From Mycobacterium sp. ITM-2016-00318 (GTDB taxonomy: Bacteria > Actinomycetota > Actinomycetes > Mycobacteriales > Mycobacteriaceae), in NCBI RefSeq assembly GCF_002968285.2, contig NZ_CP134400.1:186001-250000 (forward strand): DNA of 64,000 nucleotides, read 5' to 3'. A program made the translations under genes and the position numbers. The notes beneath the pieces were generated by a model. The model was not told the origin of the DNA and searched no databases. It saw nothing but the letters and a program-made list of their open reading frames with translations. This document shows, piece by piece, positions 1-7,650 of the stretch (positions are counted from its first letter, which is position 1; every line of letters starts with the position of its first letter).

Positions 1-35
1 GCGGGGCCACCGAAACAAGCGCTCGCGGAGGGGCC

Positions 36-1067
36 GTGGAGATGCCACCATTTGCGGTGGGGGGCAGAAACGTGCGCGAGAAGGCGATAAGGGAAGGCCA
101 CGAGATTTTCACCAACGAGCTGACGCGGTTCGCGCGACGCGCAGGTGACGTGCGGATAACGGCGCTCATCGCGCAGCTCCGCGGGCCACTGCGGGTCGCG
201 GTCCTCGGCCGCGACGGGGTGGGGCGTGCAACGGTGGCTGCCGCGCTCGCCGACGCTGGGCTGATCGTCTCCGACGACAACGCCGAGGTGTCGGTCGTGG
301 TGGTGGCCGAGACGCTGAAACCGGAGGACCGGGCGATGCTGGGCGCGGTTCCGTCGCTGCTTGTGCTCAACAAGGCCGACCTCGCAGGCTTCGGCGCGGG
401 CGGCCCGATCGCGGTCGCCGACCGGCGGGCGGCCGAGCTCCAGGCGATGACCGGGGTGCCCACGGTCTCGATGGTGGGCCTGCTGGCCGCCGCCACAGTC
501 GACGAGGAACTGGTCGCGGCACTTCGCGTGCTGACCGTCGAGCCCGTCGATCTGATGTCGGTTGACGGCTTTCTGGCGGCCAACCACAGCCTGGCCCGCG
601 ACGTGCGCGAGCGACTGCTGGACACCCTCGACCTGTTCGGCATCGCCCACGGTGTCCTCGCGCTGCGACAGGGCGCCGAAGCCGCGGCGCTGCCCGCCGT
701 GCTTCGTCGGCTCAGCCAGGTCGATCGGGTGATGGCGCGGCTGGCGGCGGTCGGCGCGGAGGCGAGGTACCGGCGGCTGCACGCGGCCCTGGTGACGCTG
801 CGCACGATGGCGGTGGACGGCGCGCCCGGCATGGCCGAGTTCCTGTCCGGCGACGACGCCGTCATTGCGACGATGGCAGCCGCCGTCGACGTGGTGGAGG
901 CAGCGGGCCTGACCGTCGACGACGGCGACGACCCGTCGGCCCATCTGCGGCGCGCTCTGCATTGGCACCGCTACAGCCGGGGACCTGTCAGCCACCTCCA
1001 CGGGCGTTGCGCAGCGGACATCTGCCGCGGCTCGCTGAGGCTGCTGCAACGGGCGGAAGCGCGGTGA
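36..1067 (+). CDS. Degenerate dynamin-like GTPase, first of pair (Rv0209-like)
   Basis: The protein (about 343 aa) looks like the small partner of a bacterial dynamin-like GTPase pair. A P-loop-like segment near residues 57-66 reads GRDGVGRAT, so the usual GK[ST] is GRA, and NKAD near residue 110 is a good G4 motif. No membrane segment is obvious. The frame is open to the left edge of the window, so the true start could lie upstream. Within the window GTG at 36 or ATG at 42 are possible; GGAGGGG at 27-33 is better spaced for ATG 42. It overlaps the next gene by 4 bp (GTGA), indicating translational coupling. Length and position match M. tuberculosis Rv0209. The GTPase family call is mine from motifs; function is unknown. 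Confidence 0.7.
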   Translation: MEMPPFAVGGRNVREKAIREGHEIFTNELTRFARRAGDVRITALIAQLRGPLRVAVLGRDGVGRATVAAALADAGLIVSDDNAEVSVVVVAETLKPEDRAMLGAVPSLLVLNKADLAGFGAGGPIAVADRRAAELQAMTGVPTVSMVGLLAAATVDEELVAALRVLTVEPVDLMSVDGFLAANHSLARDVRERLLDTLDLFGIAHGVLALRQGAEAAALPAVLRRLSQVDRVMARLAAVGAEARYRRLHAALVTLRTMAVDGAPGMAEFLSGDDAVIATMAAAVDVVEAAGLTVDDGDDPSAHLRRALHWHRYSRGPVSHLHGRCAADICRGSLRLLQRAEAR

Positions 1068-2515
1068 CCGACGTCGACCACGCGAGCGACCCGATCGGTG
1101 CGGTCGACGCACTTGTCGCGGAGGTCGATCCCGGACTGAGCTCACCGGGTGTGGAGAATCGCGACGTCGTGCTCGTCACCGGGCCGTGGCTGGCCGGTGC
1201 GACCGGTGTGATCGCCGCGCTTCGCGACCGGCTGCCCGAGCACCAGTTCGTCGAGGCCGAGGACGTCAGGGCGGCCGACGCGCCGGCAGCGGTGGTTTTT
1301 GTGGTGTCGGCGGTGGCACCGATCGCCGAATCCGACTGTGCGCTGGTCGATCTCGCGGCCCAGCACACCGACCTGGTGATCGGCGTGGTGTCGAAGATCG
1401 ACGTCCATCGAAACTGGCGCGATGTGCTCGCCGAGGACCGGGCGCGGCTCGCCGCACACGCCGAGCGCTACCGCGACGTGCCATGGGTCGGGGTGGCCGC
1501 GGTGCCCGATCTCGGTGACCCGAACATCGACGACCTCGTCGACCAGTTGCTGTCGCGTCTCGACGATCCCGATGTCAAGCGGCGAAACAGACTGCGGGCC
1601 TGGGAATCTCGGCTGCAAGCGGTGATCTCCCGATACGACAAGGACGGCGCGGGCGCGGACCGTCAGGCGCGGGTGACGGCACTGCGGACGCGACGGGAAA
1701 CCGTCCTTCGGGAGCGCCGGGTGTCGAAGTCCGAGCGCACCATCGCGCTGCGCAGCCAGCTCCAGCAGGCTCGCGTTCAGCTGTCGTACTTCGCCCGCAA
1801 CCGCTGCACCTCGGTGCGGACCGAACTGCAGGAGGACGCGTCGTCGATGACGAGGCGCAGGTTGCGCGGCTTCGAAAGCTACGTCGGAACCCGCATCGAC
1901 GAGGTGGTCGACGAAGTCGAGGCGGGAATCACGCAGCACCTCTCCGACATGGCGACAGAACTCGGCCTCACTCCGCCCGAGCCGCCTGCCTCGTTCTCCC
2001 CGCCCGCGTTCGCTCCGCCGCCGCTGGAATCCCGTCGCCTCGAAACCCGGCTGATGATGGTGTTGGGGGCGGGCTTCGGGCTCGGGGTTGCGCTCGGCGT
2101 CAGCCGGTTGTTCGCCGGCCTCGCGCCGGAGTTCGCGATCGCCGGGCTGGTCGCGGGCGGCCTGATCGGGCTGTTGCTCACCGCCTGGGTGGTCAGCATG
2201 CGCGGTTTGCTGAGTGACCGCACGATGTTGGATCGTTGGGTCGGGGTGGTGATGGGGTTGCTGCAGGGCTCCCTGGAAGGACGTGTCGCCACTCGCATCG
2301 TCGCCGCAGAAGCGGAGCTGACCTCCGAGGCGGCCCGGCGCGACGAGGCCGACGTCGAGGTCGCGACGGCCGACGTCGGCGAGATCGACGCCGAACTCCG
2401 TGAGCACGCTGTCGCGACAGCACGGGCCGCGGCCCTGCGGGACAGGCGACTGCCGCCCCTGCAGAAGGCGCTTGACACCGTTCGGGCCGAGTTGGGCGAC
2501 GGCCAACCGCAGTGA
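1064..2515 (+). CDS. Membrane-anchored degenerate dynamin-like GTPase, second of pair (Rv0210-like)
   Basis: A 483-aa protein starting at GTG 1064, inside the stop codon of the upstream gene. The N-terminal segment has a Rossmann-like strand followed by GPWLAGATG where a P-loop would be, without the catalytic Lys, and SKID where NKxD is expected. A long Arg/Glu/Gln-rich helical region follows, then a hairpin of two hydrophobic segments (about residues 330-385) and a C-terminal Ala/Glu-rich helix. Helical stalk, membrane hairpin and helix is the arrangement of bacterial dynamin-like proteins. Loss of the GTP-binding Lys in both partners suggests weak or no nucleotide hydrolysis. It is the Rv0210 position. 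Function is unknown. Confidence 0.7.
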   Translation: MTDVDHASDPIGAVDALVAEVDPGLSSPGVENRDVVLVTGPWLAGATGVIAALRDRLPEHQFVEAEDVRAADAPAAVVFVVSAVAPIAESDCALVDLAAQHTDLVIGVVSKIDVHRNWRDVLAEDRARLAAHAERYRDVPWVGVAAVPDLGDPNIDDLVDQLLSRLDDPDVKRRNRLRAWESRLQAVISRYDKDGAGADRQARVTALRTRRETVLRERRVSKSERTIALRSQLQQARVQLSYFARNRCTSVRTELQEDASSMTRRRLRGFESYVGTRIDEVVDEVEAGITQHLSDMATELGLTPPEPPASFSPPAFAPPPLESRRLETRLMMVLGAGFGLGVALGVSRLFAGLAPEFAIAGLVAGGLIGLLLTAWVVSMRGLLSDRTMLDRWVGVVMGLLQGSLEGRVATRIVAAEAELTSEAARRDEADVEVATADVGEIDAELREHAVATARAAALRDRRLPPLQKALDTVRAELGDGQPQ

Positions 2516-2586
2516 TCAGGTCTTTCTGAATCGTTCCTGTGAGTGATCGGACATAGATCCGGATGTCGCAGGGTATGTCACCCGCG

Positions 2587-2599
2587 TTAACCTTGTTAA
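2587..2599. promoter_or_regulatory. Inverted repeat upstream of pckG
   Basis: TTAAC-CTT-GTTAA, two 5-bp arms with a 3-nt spacer, 66 bp before the pckG ATG, in the only sizeable gap of this region (2516-2664). It may be an operator for the gluconeogenic gene. The arms are short, so chance cannot be excluded. Confidence 0.3.
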
Positions 2600-2664
2600 G
2601 AAGGCGATAAGTACCAGTGACGCCAATACTCGCGTCCCGGTGACCACCTACGCAGGAGATTTTC

Positions 2665-4494
2665 ATGACGTCAGCGACCATCCCCGGTCTGGACACCGCA
2701 CCCACGAAACACGCAGGCCTGCTCGCCTGGGTCCAGGAGGTCGCGGAGCTCACCCAGCCCGATCGGGTGGCGTTCGCCGACGGCTCCGACGAGGAGAACG
2801 CGCGGCTTTGCGCGCAGCTCGTCGAGGCAGGCACCTTCCGCAAGCTCGACGAGAGGAAGAAGCCGAACTCCTACCTCGCGCTGTCCGATCCGTCGGACGT
2901 CGCCCGCGTGGAATCGCGCACCTACATCTGTACCGAGCGGGAAATCGACGCAGGACCCACCAACAACTGGATGGACCCGGCCGAGATGCGCGAGACCATG
3001 ACTGAGCTCTACCGCGGCTGCATGCGCGGTCGCACCATGTGGGTGGTGCCGTTCTGTATGGGCCCGCTGGGCGCCGAGGATCCCAAGCTCGGCGTCGAGA
3101 TCACCGACTCGGAGTACGTCGTGGTGTCGATGCGCACGATGACCCGGATGGGCCAGGCGGCGCTGGACAAGATGGGCACCGACAGCTTCTTCGTCAAGGC
3201 GCTGCATTCGATCGGCGCCCCGCTGGAGCCCGGCCAGAAGGACGTGCCGTGGCCCTGCAACGACACCAAGTACATCAGCCATTTCCCCGAGACCCGCGAG
3301 ATCTGGAGCTACGGCTCGGGCTACGGCGGCAACGCGCTGCTCGGCAAGAAGTGCTACTCGCTGCGCATCGCCTCGGCGATGGCGCACGACGAGGGCTGGC
3401 TCGCCGAGCACATGCTGATCCTCAAGCTGATCTCGCCGGAGAACAAGTCCTACTTCGTCGCCGCGGCGTTCCCGTCGGCGTGCGGTAAGACCAACCTCGC
3501 GATGCTGCAGCCGACCATCCCCGGCTGGCGCGCCGAGACCGTCGGCGACGACATCGCCTGGATGCGGTTCGGCAAGGACGGCCGCCTCTACGCCGTCAAC
3601 CCGGAGTTCGGCTTCTTCGGCGTCGCGCCCGGCACCAACTGGAAGTCCAACCCGAACGCGATGAAGACAATCGAAGCGGGCAACACCGTCTTCACCAACG
3701 TCGCGCTGACCGACGACAACGACGTGTGGTGGGAGGGCCTGGAAGGCGAACCCGACCATCTGATCGACTGGAAGGGCAACGACTGGCTTCTTCGCGAGAC
3801 GGAAAGCAAGGCCGCACACCCGAACTCGCGGTACTGCACCCCGATGTCGCAGTGTCCGACGCTGGCCTCGGAGTGGGACGACCCGCAGGGTGTGCCGATC
3901 TCGGCGATTCTGTTCGGCGCCCGCCGCAAGACGACGGTGCCGCTGGTGACCGAGGCCCGCGACTGGCAGCACGGTGTCTTCATCGGCGCCACCATGGGTT
4001 CGGAGCAGACCGCCGCCGCAGAGGGCAAGGTCGGCACCGTGCGCCGCGACCCGATGGCGATGCTGCCGTTCCTCGGCTACAACGTCGGCGACTACTTCGC
4101 CCACTGGATCGAGATCGGTAAGAAGTCCGACGAGTCCAAGATGCCGAAGATCTTCTTCGTCAACTGGTTCCGTCGCGGCGACGACGGGCGCTTCCTGTGG
4201 CCAGGCTTCGGTGAGAACAGCCGGGTCATGAAGTGGATCATCGACCGGATCGAGCACAAGGCGGGCGGCCGCACCACACCGATCGGTACCGTGCCGACCG
4301 CCGAGGATCTGGATCTCGAGGGCCTCGATGTCGACGCAGCCGACGTGGACGCCGCGTTGGCCGTGAACCCCGAGGAGTGGCGCAAAGAGCTACCCGATAT
4401 CGAGGAGTGGTTCGAGTTCGTCGGTGAGAAGTTGCCGACCGGCATCAAGGACGAGTTCGACGCGCTGAAGCACCGGCTGGCAGAAGCCGACTAG
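2665..4494 (+). CDS. pckG: Phosphoenolpyruvate carboxykinase (GTP)
   Basis: A 609-aa cytosolic enzyme that converts oxaloacetate and GTP to PEP, CO2 and GDP, the gateway from the TCA cycle to gluconeogenesis on lipids. The nucleotide-binding kinase-1a motif is intact ([12 protein letters not shown], about residues 270-281), as is the kinase-2-like GDDIAWMRF. The GTP-type C-terminal segments [21 protein letters not shown] region are also present. Length is typical of the GTP-dependent family. ATG 2665 is preceded by AGGAGA at 2653-2658. It lies downstream of the GTPase pair with its own 149-bp leader and ends at a strong hairpin. It is equivalent to M. tuberculosis Rv0211 and fits the many fatty-acid genes that follow. 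Confidence 0.97.
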   Translation: MTSATIPGLDTAPTKHAGLLAWVQEVAELTQPDRVAFADGSDEENARLCAQLVEAGTFRKLDERKKPNSYLALSDPSDVARVESRTYICTEREIDAGPTNNWMDPAEMRETMTELYRGCMRGRTMWVVPFCMGPLGAEDPKLGVEITDSEYVVVSMRTMTRMGQAALDKMGTDSFFVKALHSIGAPLEPGQKDVPWPCNDTKYISHFPETREIWSYGSGYGGNALLGKKCYSLRIASAMAHDEGWLAEHMLILKLISPENKSYFVAAAFPSACGKTNLAMLQPTIPGWRAETVGDDIAWMRFGKDGRLYAVNPEFGFFGVAPGTNWKSNPNAMKTIEAGNTVFTNVALTDDNDVWWEGLEGEPDHLIDWKGNDWLLRETESKAAHPNSRYCTPMSQCPTLASEWDDPQGVPISAILFGARRKTTVPLVTEARDWQHGVFIGATMGSEQTAAAEGKVGTVRRDPMAMLPFLGYNVGDYFAHWIEIGKKSDESKMPKIFFVNWFRRGDDGRFLWPGFGENSRVMKWIIDRIEHKAGGRTTPIGTVPTAEDLDLEGLDVDAADVDAALAVNPEEWRKELPDIEEWFEFVGEKLPTGIKDEFDALKHRLAEAD

Positions 4495-4507
4495 TACTGC
4501 GCTGGAA

Positions 4508-4540
4508 CGCAAAGCCCTCGGGAGACCGGGGGCTTTTGCG
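4508..4540. terminator. Bidirectional terminator hairpin between pckG and the convergent gene
   Basis: An imperfect inverted repeat, CGCAAAGCCC..CGG, loop GAGA, then CCG..GGGCTTTTGCG. It sits 14 bp after the pckG stop and just before the stop of the convergent DUF3592 gene. The T-rich (and on the other strand A-rich) edges make it usable in both directions. Confidence 0.75.
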
Positions 4541-4543
4541 TGC

Positions 4544-4933
4544 TTATGCCGTGGCGACGAAGAAGACGCCGAGGGCGACGATCAGCAGCCCGATCCCGAC
4601 GCCGACGACGAGGAGAGCGCGCCCACCCGGCTCGTCCACGGTCACCTGGGTCGGGTCGGCGGGGTCGTACCAGACGTCGACGAGATTTCGGTGCACCGGC
4701 TTGGAGTGGCCCTGGATCGAAACATGCTCCAGCCATTGGCCATTGGGGCCGGGAAAGCGGACCTTGGTGTGATAGAAGCGTGAGCCTTTCGCGCCGACCT
4801 CGACCTCTTGGCCGATCACCGTCGCGGTGACTCTCACCCCGGTGTGCTTGGCGTTCTTGACGCTGCGGTCGCCGAAGATGACCAGCGCCACCATCGCGAG
4901 CCCGAAGGCGATGCAGAACAGGCCGCCGAACAT
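4544..4933 (-). CDS. DUF3592-type small membrane protein
   Basis: A 129-aa protein with one hydrophobic helix at each end (about residues 2-22 and 106-127) around a soluble beta-rich segment of about 80 residues. That core includes VWYDPADPTQV, the pattern I associate with DUF3592. The layout suggests a membrane-anchored extracytoplasmic or cytoplasmic domain of unknown function. The ATG start at 4933 opens directly into the first membrane helix. It stands alone, convergent with pckG. No catalytic motif is visible. Confidence 0.7.
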   Translation of the reverse strand: MFGGLFCIAFGLAMVALVIFGDRSVKNAKHTGVRVTATVIGQEVEVGAKGSRFYHTKVRFPGPNGQWLEHVSIQGHSKPVHRNLVDVWYDPADPTQVTVDEPGGRALLVVGVGIGLLIVALGVFFVATA

Positions 4934-5065
4934 CTGCGACAGCCTACTCGGCGCCGACCGAAGGCGATCGGCTCGTGAGAAGACGGAAAAGTACCTGAGA
5001 TCCTTGCGCTTCGGGCACTTTTGCGTCTGCTGGGCGGCTCAAGCGATCTACCGTTTTCCGCCCTC

Positions 5066-5079
5066 TTGACACCCGTCAA
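5066..5079 (+). promoter_or_regulatory. 14-bp motif upstream of fadD4 (shared with the fused fadE)
   Basis: TTGACACCCGTCAA, with 5-bp inverted arms TTGAC/GTCAA, 25 bp before the fadD4 ATG. Read toward its own gene, the element at 9838-9851 in front of the fused acyl-CoA dehydrogenase is identical at 12 of 14 positions. TTGACA also resembles a -35 hexamer, so it may be an operator, a promoter element or both. Confidence 0.45.
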
Positions 5080-5104
5080 ATTCGCGCATCGTAAAGTGCT
5101 GAGC

Positions 5105-6625
5105 ATGCAGATCCGCGAGCATGCGCAAGCGCATGCCGACAAGCCCGCAGTCATCATGTATCCGTCGGGTACGACGGTCACCTTCGGCCAGCTCGAGGCG
5201 CGCGCCAACCAGCTCGCGCACGTCTTCCGACGCAACGGGCTGCGGGAAGGTGACGCCGTCGCGATCCTGATGGAGAACAACGAGCACTACCACGCCGTGA
5301 TGTGGGCGGCGCGCCGCAGCGGGCTCTACTACGTGCCCATCAACACCCACCTGACCGCCGCGGAAGCGGCCTACATCATCGACAACAGCAGCGCCAAGGC
5401 GATCATCGGCTCGGCTGCGCTCCGTAAGGTCCTCGAAGGGCTGGCGGCCGAGCTGCCGAACGGTCTTCCCGACGTCTTGATCGCCGCCGACGACGATCTC
5501 GACGGATGGCGGCGCTACCCGGAATGCGTTGCAGATGAACCGGATACGCTGATCGACGACGAAATCGAAGGCGACCTGTTGCAGTATTCCTCCGGCACAA
5601 CCGGACGCCCGAAGGGCATCAAGCGCGACCTGCCGCACGTGCCTCCGTCAGAAGCGCCGGGCATGATGTCGGCGCTGGTGAGCTTCTGGCTGGATCCCGA
5701 GGCCATCTACCTGAGCCCGGCACCGCTGTACCACACCGCGCCCTCGGTGTGGTCGATGACGATCCAGTCCGGCGGCATCACGACGGTGGTGATGGACAAG
5801 TTCGACGCAGAAGGCTGCCTCGATGCGATCCAGCGCAACAGGGTGACGCATGGCCAGTTCGTCCCCGTGATGTTCACGCGCATGCTGAAACTACCGCAGT
5901 CCGTGCGTGATTCGTACGACGTGTCGAGCCTCAAGCGGGTCATGCACGCCGCCGCCCCGTGCCCGGTCGAGATCAAGAAGCAGATGATCGACTGGTGGGG
6001 GCCGATCGTCGACGAGTACTACGCCTCCTCCGAGGCCCACGGATCGACGCTGATCACCGCCGACGAATGGCTGACCCATCCCGGATCGGTGGGCCGGCCG
6101 ATGGGAGGCGCGCTGCACATCCTCGACGAGGACGGCAACGAGTTGCCGCCGGGCCAGGCGGGGGAGATCTACTTCGAGGGTGGCTTCGACTTCGAGTACC
6201 TCAACGACCCGGAGAAGACGGCGAAGTCACGCGACAAGCACGGCTGGAAGACCGTCGGCGACATCGGCTACCTCGACGACGACGGCTATCTCTACCTGAC
6301 CGACCGCCGCCACCACATGATCATCTCGGGCGGGGTGAACATCTATCCGCAAGAGGCCGAGAACATGTTGGTCACCCATCCGAAGGTGATGGACGCCGCG
6401 GTGTTCGGGATCCCCGACGACGACATGGGCCAGAGCGTGAAGGGCGTGGTGCAGACCGTCGATGCGGCCGACGCCACCGACGAGTTCGCCGACGAGCTGC
6501 TCGGTTGGCTACGCGACCGGTTGGCCCACTACAAATGCCCGCGCTCGATCTCGTTCGAGGCACAGCTGCCGCGCACCGACACCGGGAAGCTCTACAAGCA
6601 GGAACTCATCGCGAAGTACTCGTAG
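5105..6625 (+). CDS. fadD4: Fatty-acyl-CoA/acyl-AMP ligase (FadD4-like)
   Basis: A 506-aa member of the ANL (adenylate-forming) superfamily. It activates a carboxylic acid, presumably a fatty acid, to the acyl-CoA through an acyl-adenylate. The A3 motif YSSGTTGRPKG is near residues 160-170, the A5-like YYASSEAHG near 310, the A8 hinge GDIGYLDDDGYLYLTDR near 385-400, and the catalytic A10 Lys in TDTGKLYKQ near 492. ATG 5105 was chosen because the protein then starts MQIREHAQAHADKPA, as in the family; upstream in-frame sequence is intergenic. The dehydratase gene follows after 8 bp, as in the M. tuberculosis Rv0214-Rv0216 region. Confidence 0.9.
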   Translation: MQIREHAQAHADKPAVIMYPSGTTVTFGQLEARANQLAHVFRRNGLREGDAVAILMENNEHYHAVMWAARRSGLYYVPINTHLTAAEAAYIIDNSSAKAIIGSAALRKVLEGLAAELPNGLPDVLIAADDDLDGWRRYPECVADEPDTLIDDEIEGDLLQYSSGTTGRPKGIKRDLPHVPPSEAPGMMSALVSFWLDPEAIYLSPAPLYHTAPSVWSMTIQSGGITTVVMDKFDAEGCLDAIQRNRVTHGQFVPVMFTRMLKLPQSVRDSYDVSSLKRVMHAAAPCPVEIKKQMIDWWGPIVDEYYASSEAHGSTLITADEWLTHPGSVGRPMGGALHILDEDGNELPPGQAGEIYFEGGFDFEYLNDPEKTAKSRDKHGWKTVGDIGYLDDDGYLYLTDRRHHMIISGGVNIYPQEAENMLVTHPKVMDAAVFGIPDDDMGQSVKGVVQTVDAADATDEFADELLGWLRDRLAHYKCPRSISFEAQLPRTDTGKLYKQELIAKYS

Positions 6626-6633
6626 GGCAAGCT

Positions 6634-7635
6634 GTGACGATGCGCGGCGACGAACCCGGCGGACCCTTCTTCGACGACCTGGAGGTCGGGCAGGTCTTCG
6701 ACTGGGCGCCGTCGATGACGCTGACGGCGGGCGCGGCCGCCGTGCACCAGTCGATCGTCGGTGACCGGCTGCGGCTGGCGCTGGACGCCGACCTCGCGAT
6801 CGCGGTCACCGGCGCGACCGCGGCGCTCGCGCATCCGCAGCTGGTCTGCGACGTCGCCATCGGACAGACCACGCTGGCCACCCAGCGGGTGAAGGCCAAC
6901 CTATTCTATCGCGGGCTGGCGTTTCACCGGTTCCCTGTCATCGGCGACACGCTGTTCACCCGCACCCAGGTCGTCGCCCTCAAGCAGAACGCGGCCAGGC
7001 CGGGCCGGGCGCCCACGGGCCTCGCCGCGCTGCGGATGACGACGATCGATCAGATCGGCAGGCTGGTGCTCGACTTCCATCGCTGCGCCATGCTGCAGCT
7101 GCGCGACGCGGGCGCCGACACCGGCCACGCCGACGACATGTCCGCGATCGGCGTCGACGCGGCGCCCGCGCCCGACCCCACCGCGGGCTGGGACGCAGCC
7201 GCTTTCCGCGCCAGGGTGCCGGGGATCCACTTCGACTCCGGGATCGCAGGCATGGTGCTTCACAGTACGGCCGACGTCGTCAGCAGCGCGCCTGAGCTGG
7301 CCAGGCTGACGCTCAATATCGCTGCCACCCATCACGATTCCCGTGTAGGCGGGCATCGTCTGGTCTACGGCGGGCACACCATCGGGCTGGCTTTCGCACA
7401 GGCGACGCGACTCCTGCCGAACATCGCGACGGTGCTGGGCTGGGAATCGTGCGACCACACCCGCCCGGTATACGAGGGCGACACCGTTCACAGCGAGTTG
7501 CATGTCGACGGCGCCGTACCGCTGCCCGACAACCGCGGCGGCGTGCTGAAGTTGCGCTCGCTCGTCTACGCCGCAGGCGATGCCGCCGAGGACCGCCAGG
7601 TGCTCGATTGGCGGTTCACCGCACTGCAGTTCTGA
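6634..7635 (+). CDS. Double hot-dog MaoC-like protein (Rv0216-like)
   Basis: A protein of about 333 aa that matches M. tuberculosis Rv0216 in length, context and sequence (FFDDLEVGQVFDW near the start, VGDRLRLALDADLA, then a second hot-dog half with VYEGDTVHSEL). The family resembles (R)-specific enoyl-CoA hydratases, but the usual D-x(4)-H hydratase signature is not evident here. Catalysis should therefore not be assumed. GTG 6634 or ATG 6640 are possible starts; the open frame upstream of 6634 overlaps fadD4 and is not coding. It is co-transcribed with fadD4 (8-bp gap) and convergent with the fused dehydrogenase. Confidence 0.8.
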   Translation: MTMRGDEPGGPFFDDLEVGQVFDWAPSMTLTAGAAAVHQSIVGDRLRLALDADLAIAVTGATAALAHPQLVCDVAIGQTTLATQRVKANLFYRGLAFHRFPVIGDTLFTRTQVVALKQNAARPGRAPTGLAALRMTTIDQIGRLVLDFHRCAMLQLRDAGADTGHADDMSAIGVDAAPAPDPTAGWDAAAFRARVPGIHFDSGIAGMVLHSTADVVSSAPELARLTLNIAATHHDSRVGGHRLVYGGHTIGLAFAQATRLLPNIATVLGWESCDHTRPVYEGDTVHSELHVDGAVPLPDNRGGVLKLRSLVYAAGDAAEDRQVLDWRFTALQF

Positions 7636-7650
7636 CCGCTCGCGACAGAG

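Noticed and set aside
2671..4257. A 528-codon open frame antisense to pckG
   Set aside because: Composition is Arg/Val/Gly/His-rich and typical of the complementary strand of GC-rich genes; pckG itself is unambiguous.
5959..6633. In-frame upstream extension of the Rv0216-like gene across fadD4
   Set aside because: It overlaps well-conserved fadD4 codons and its translation is Arg-rich nonsense; the family N-terminus begins at 6634 or 6640.
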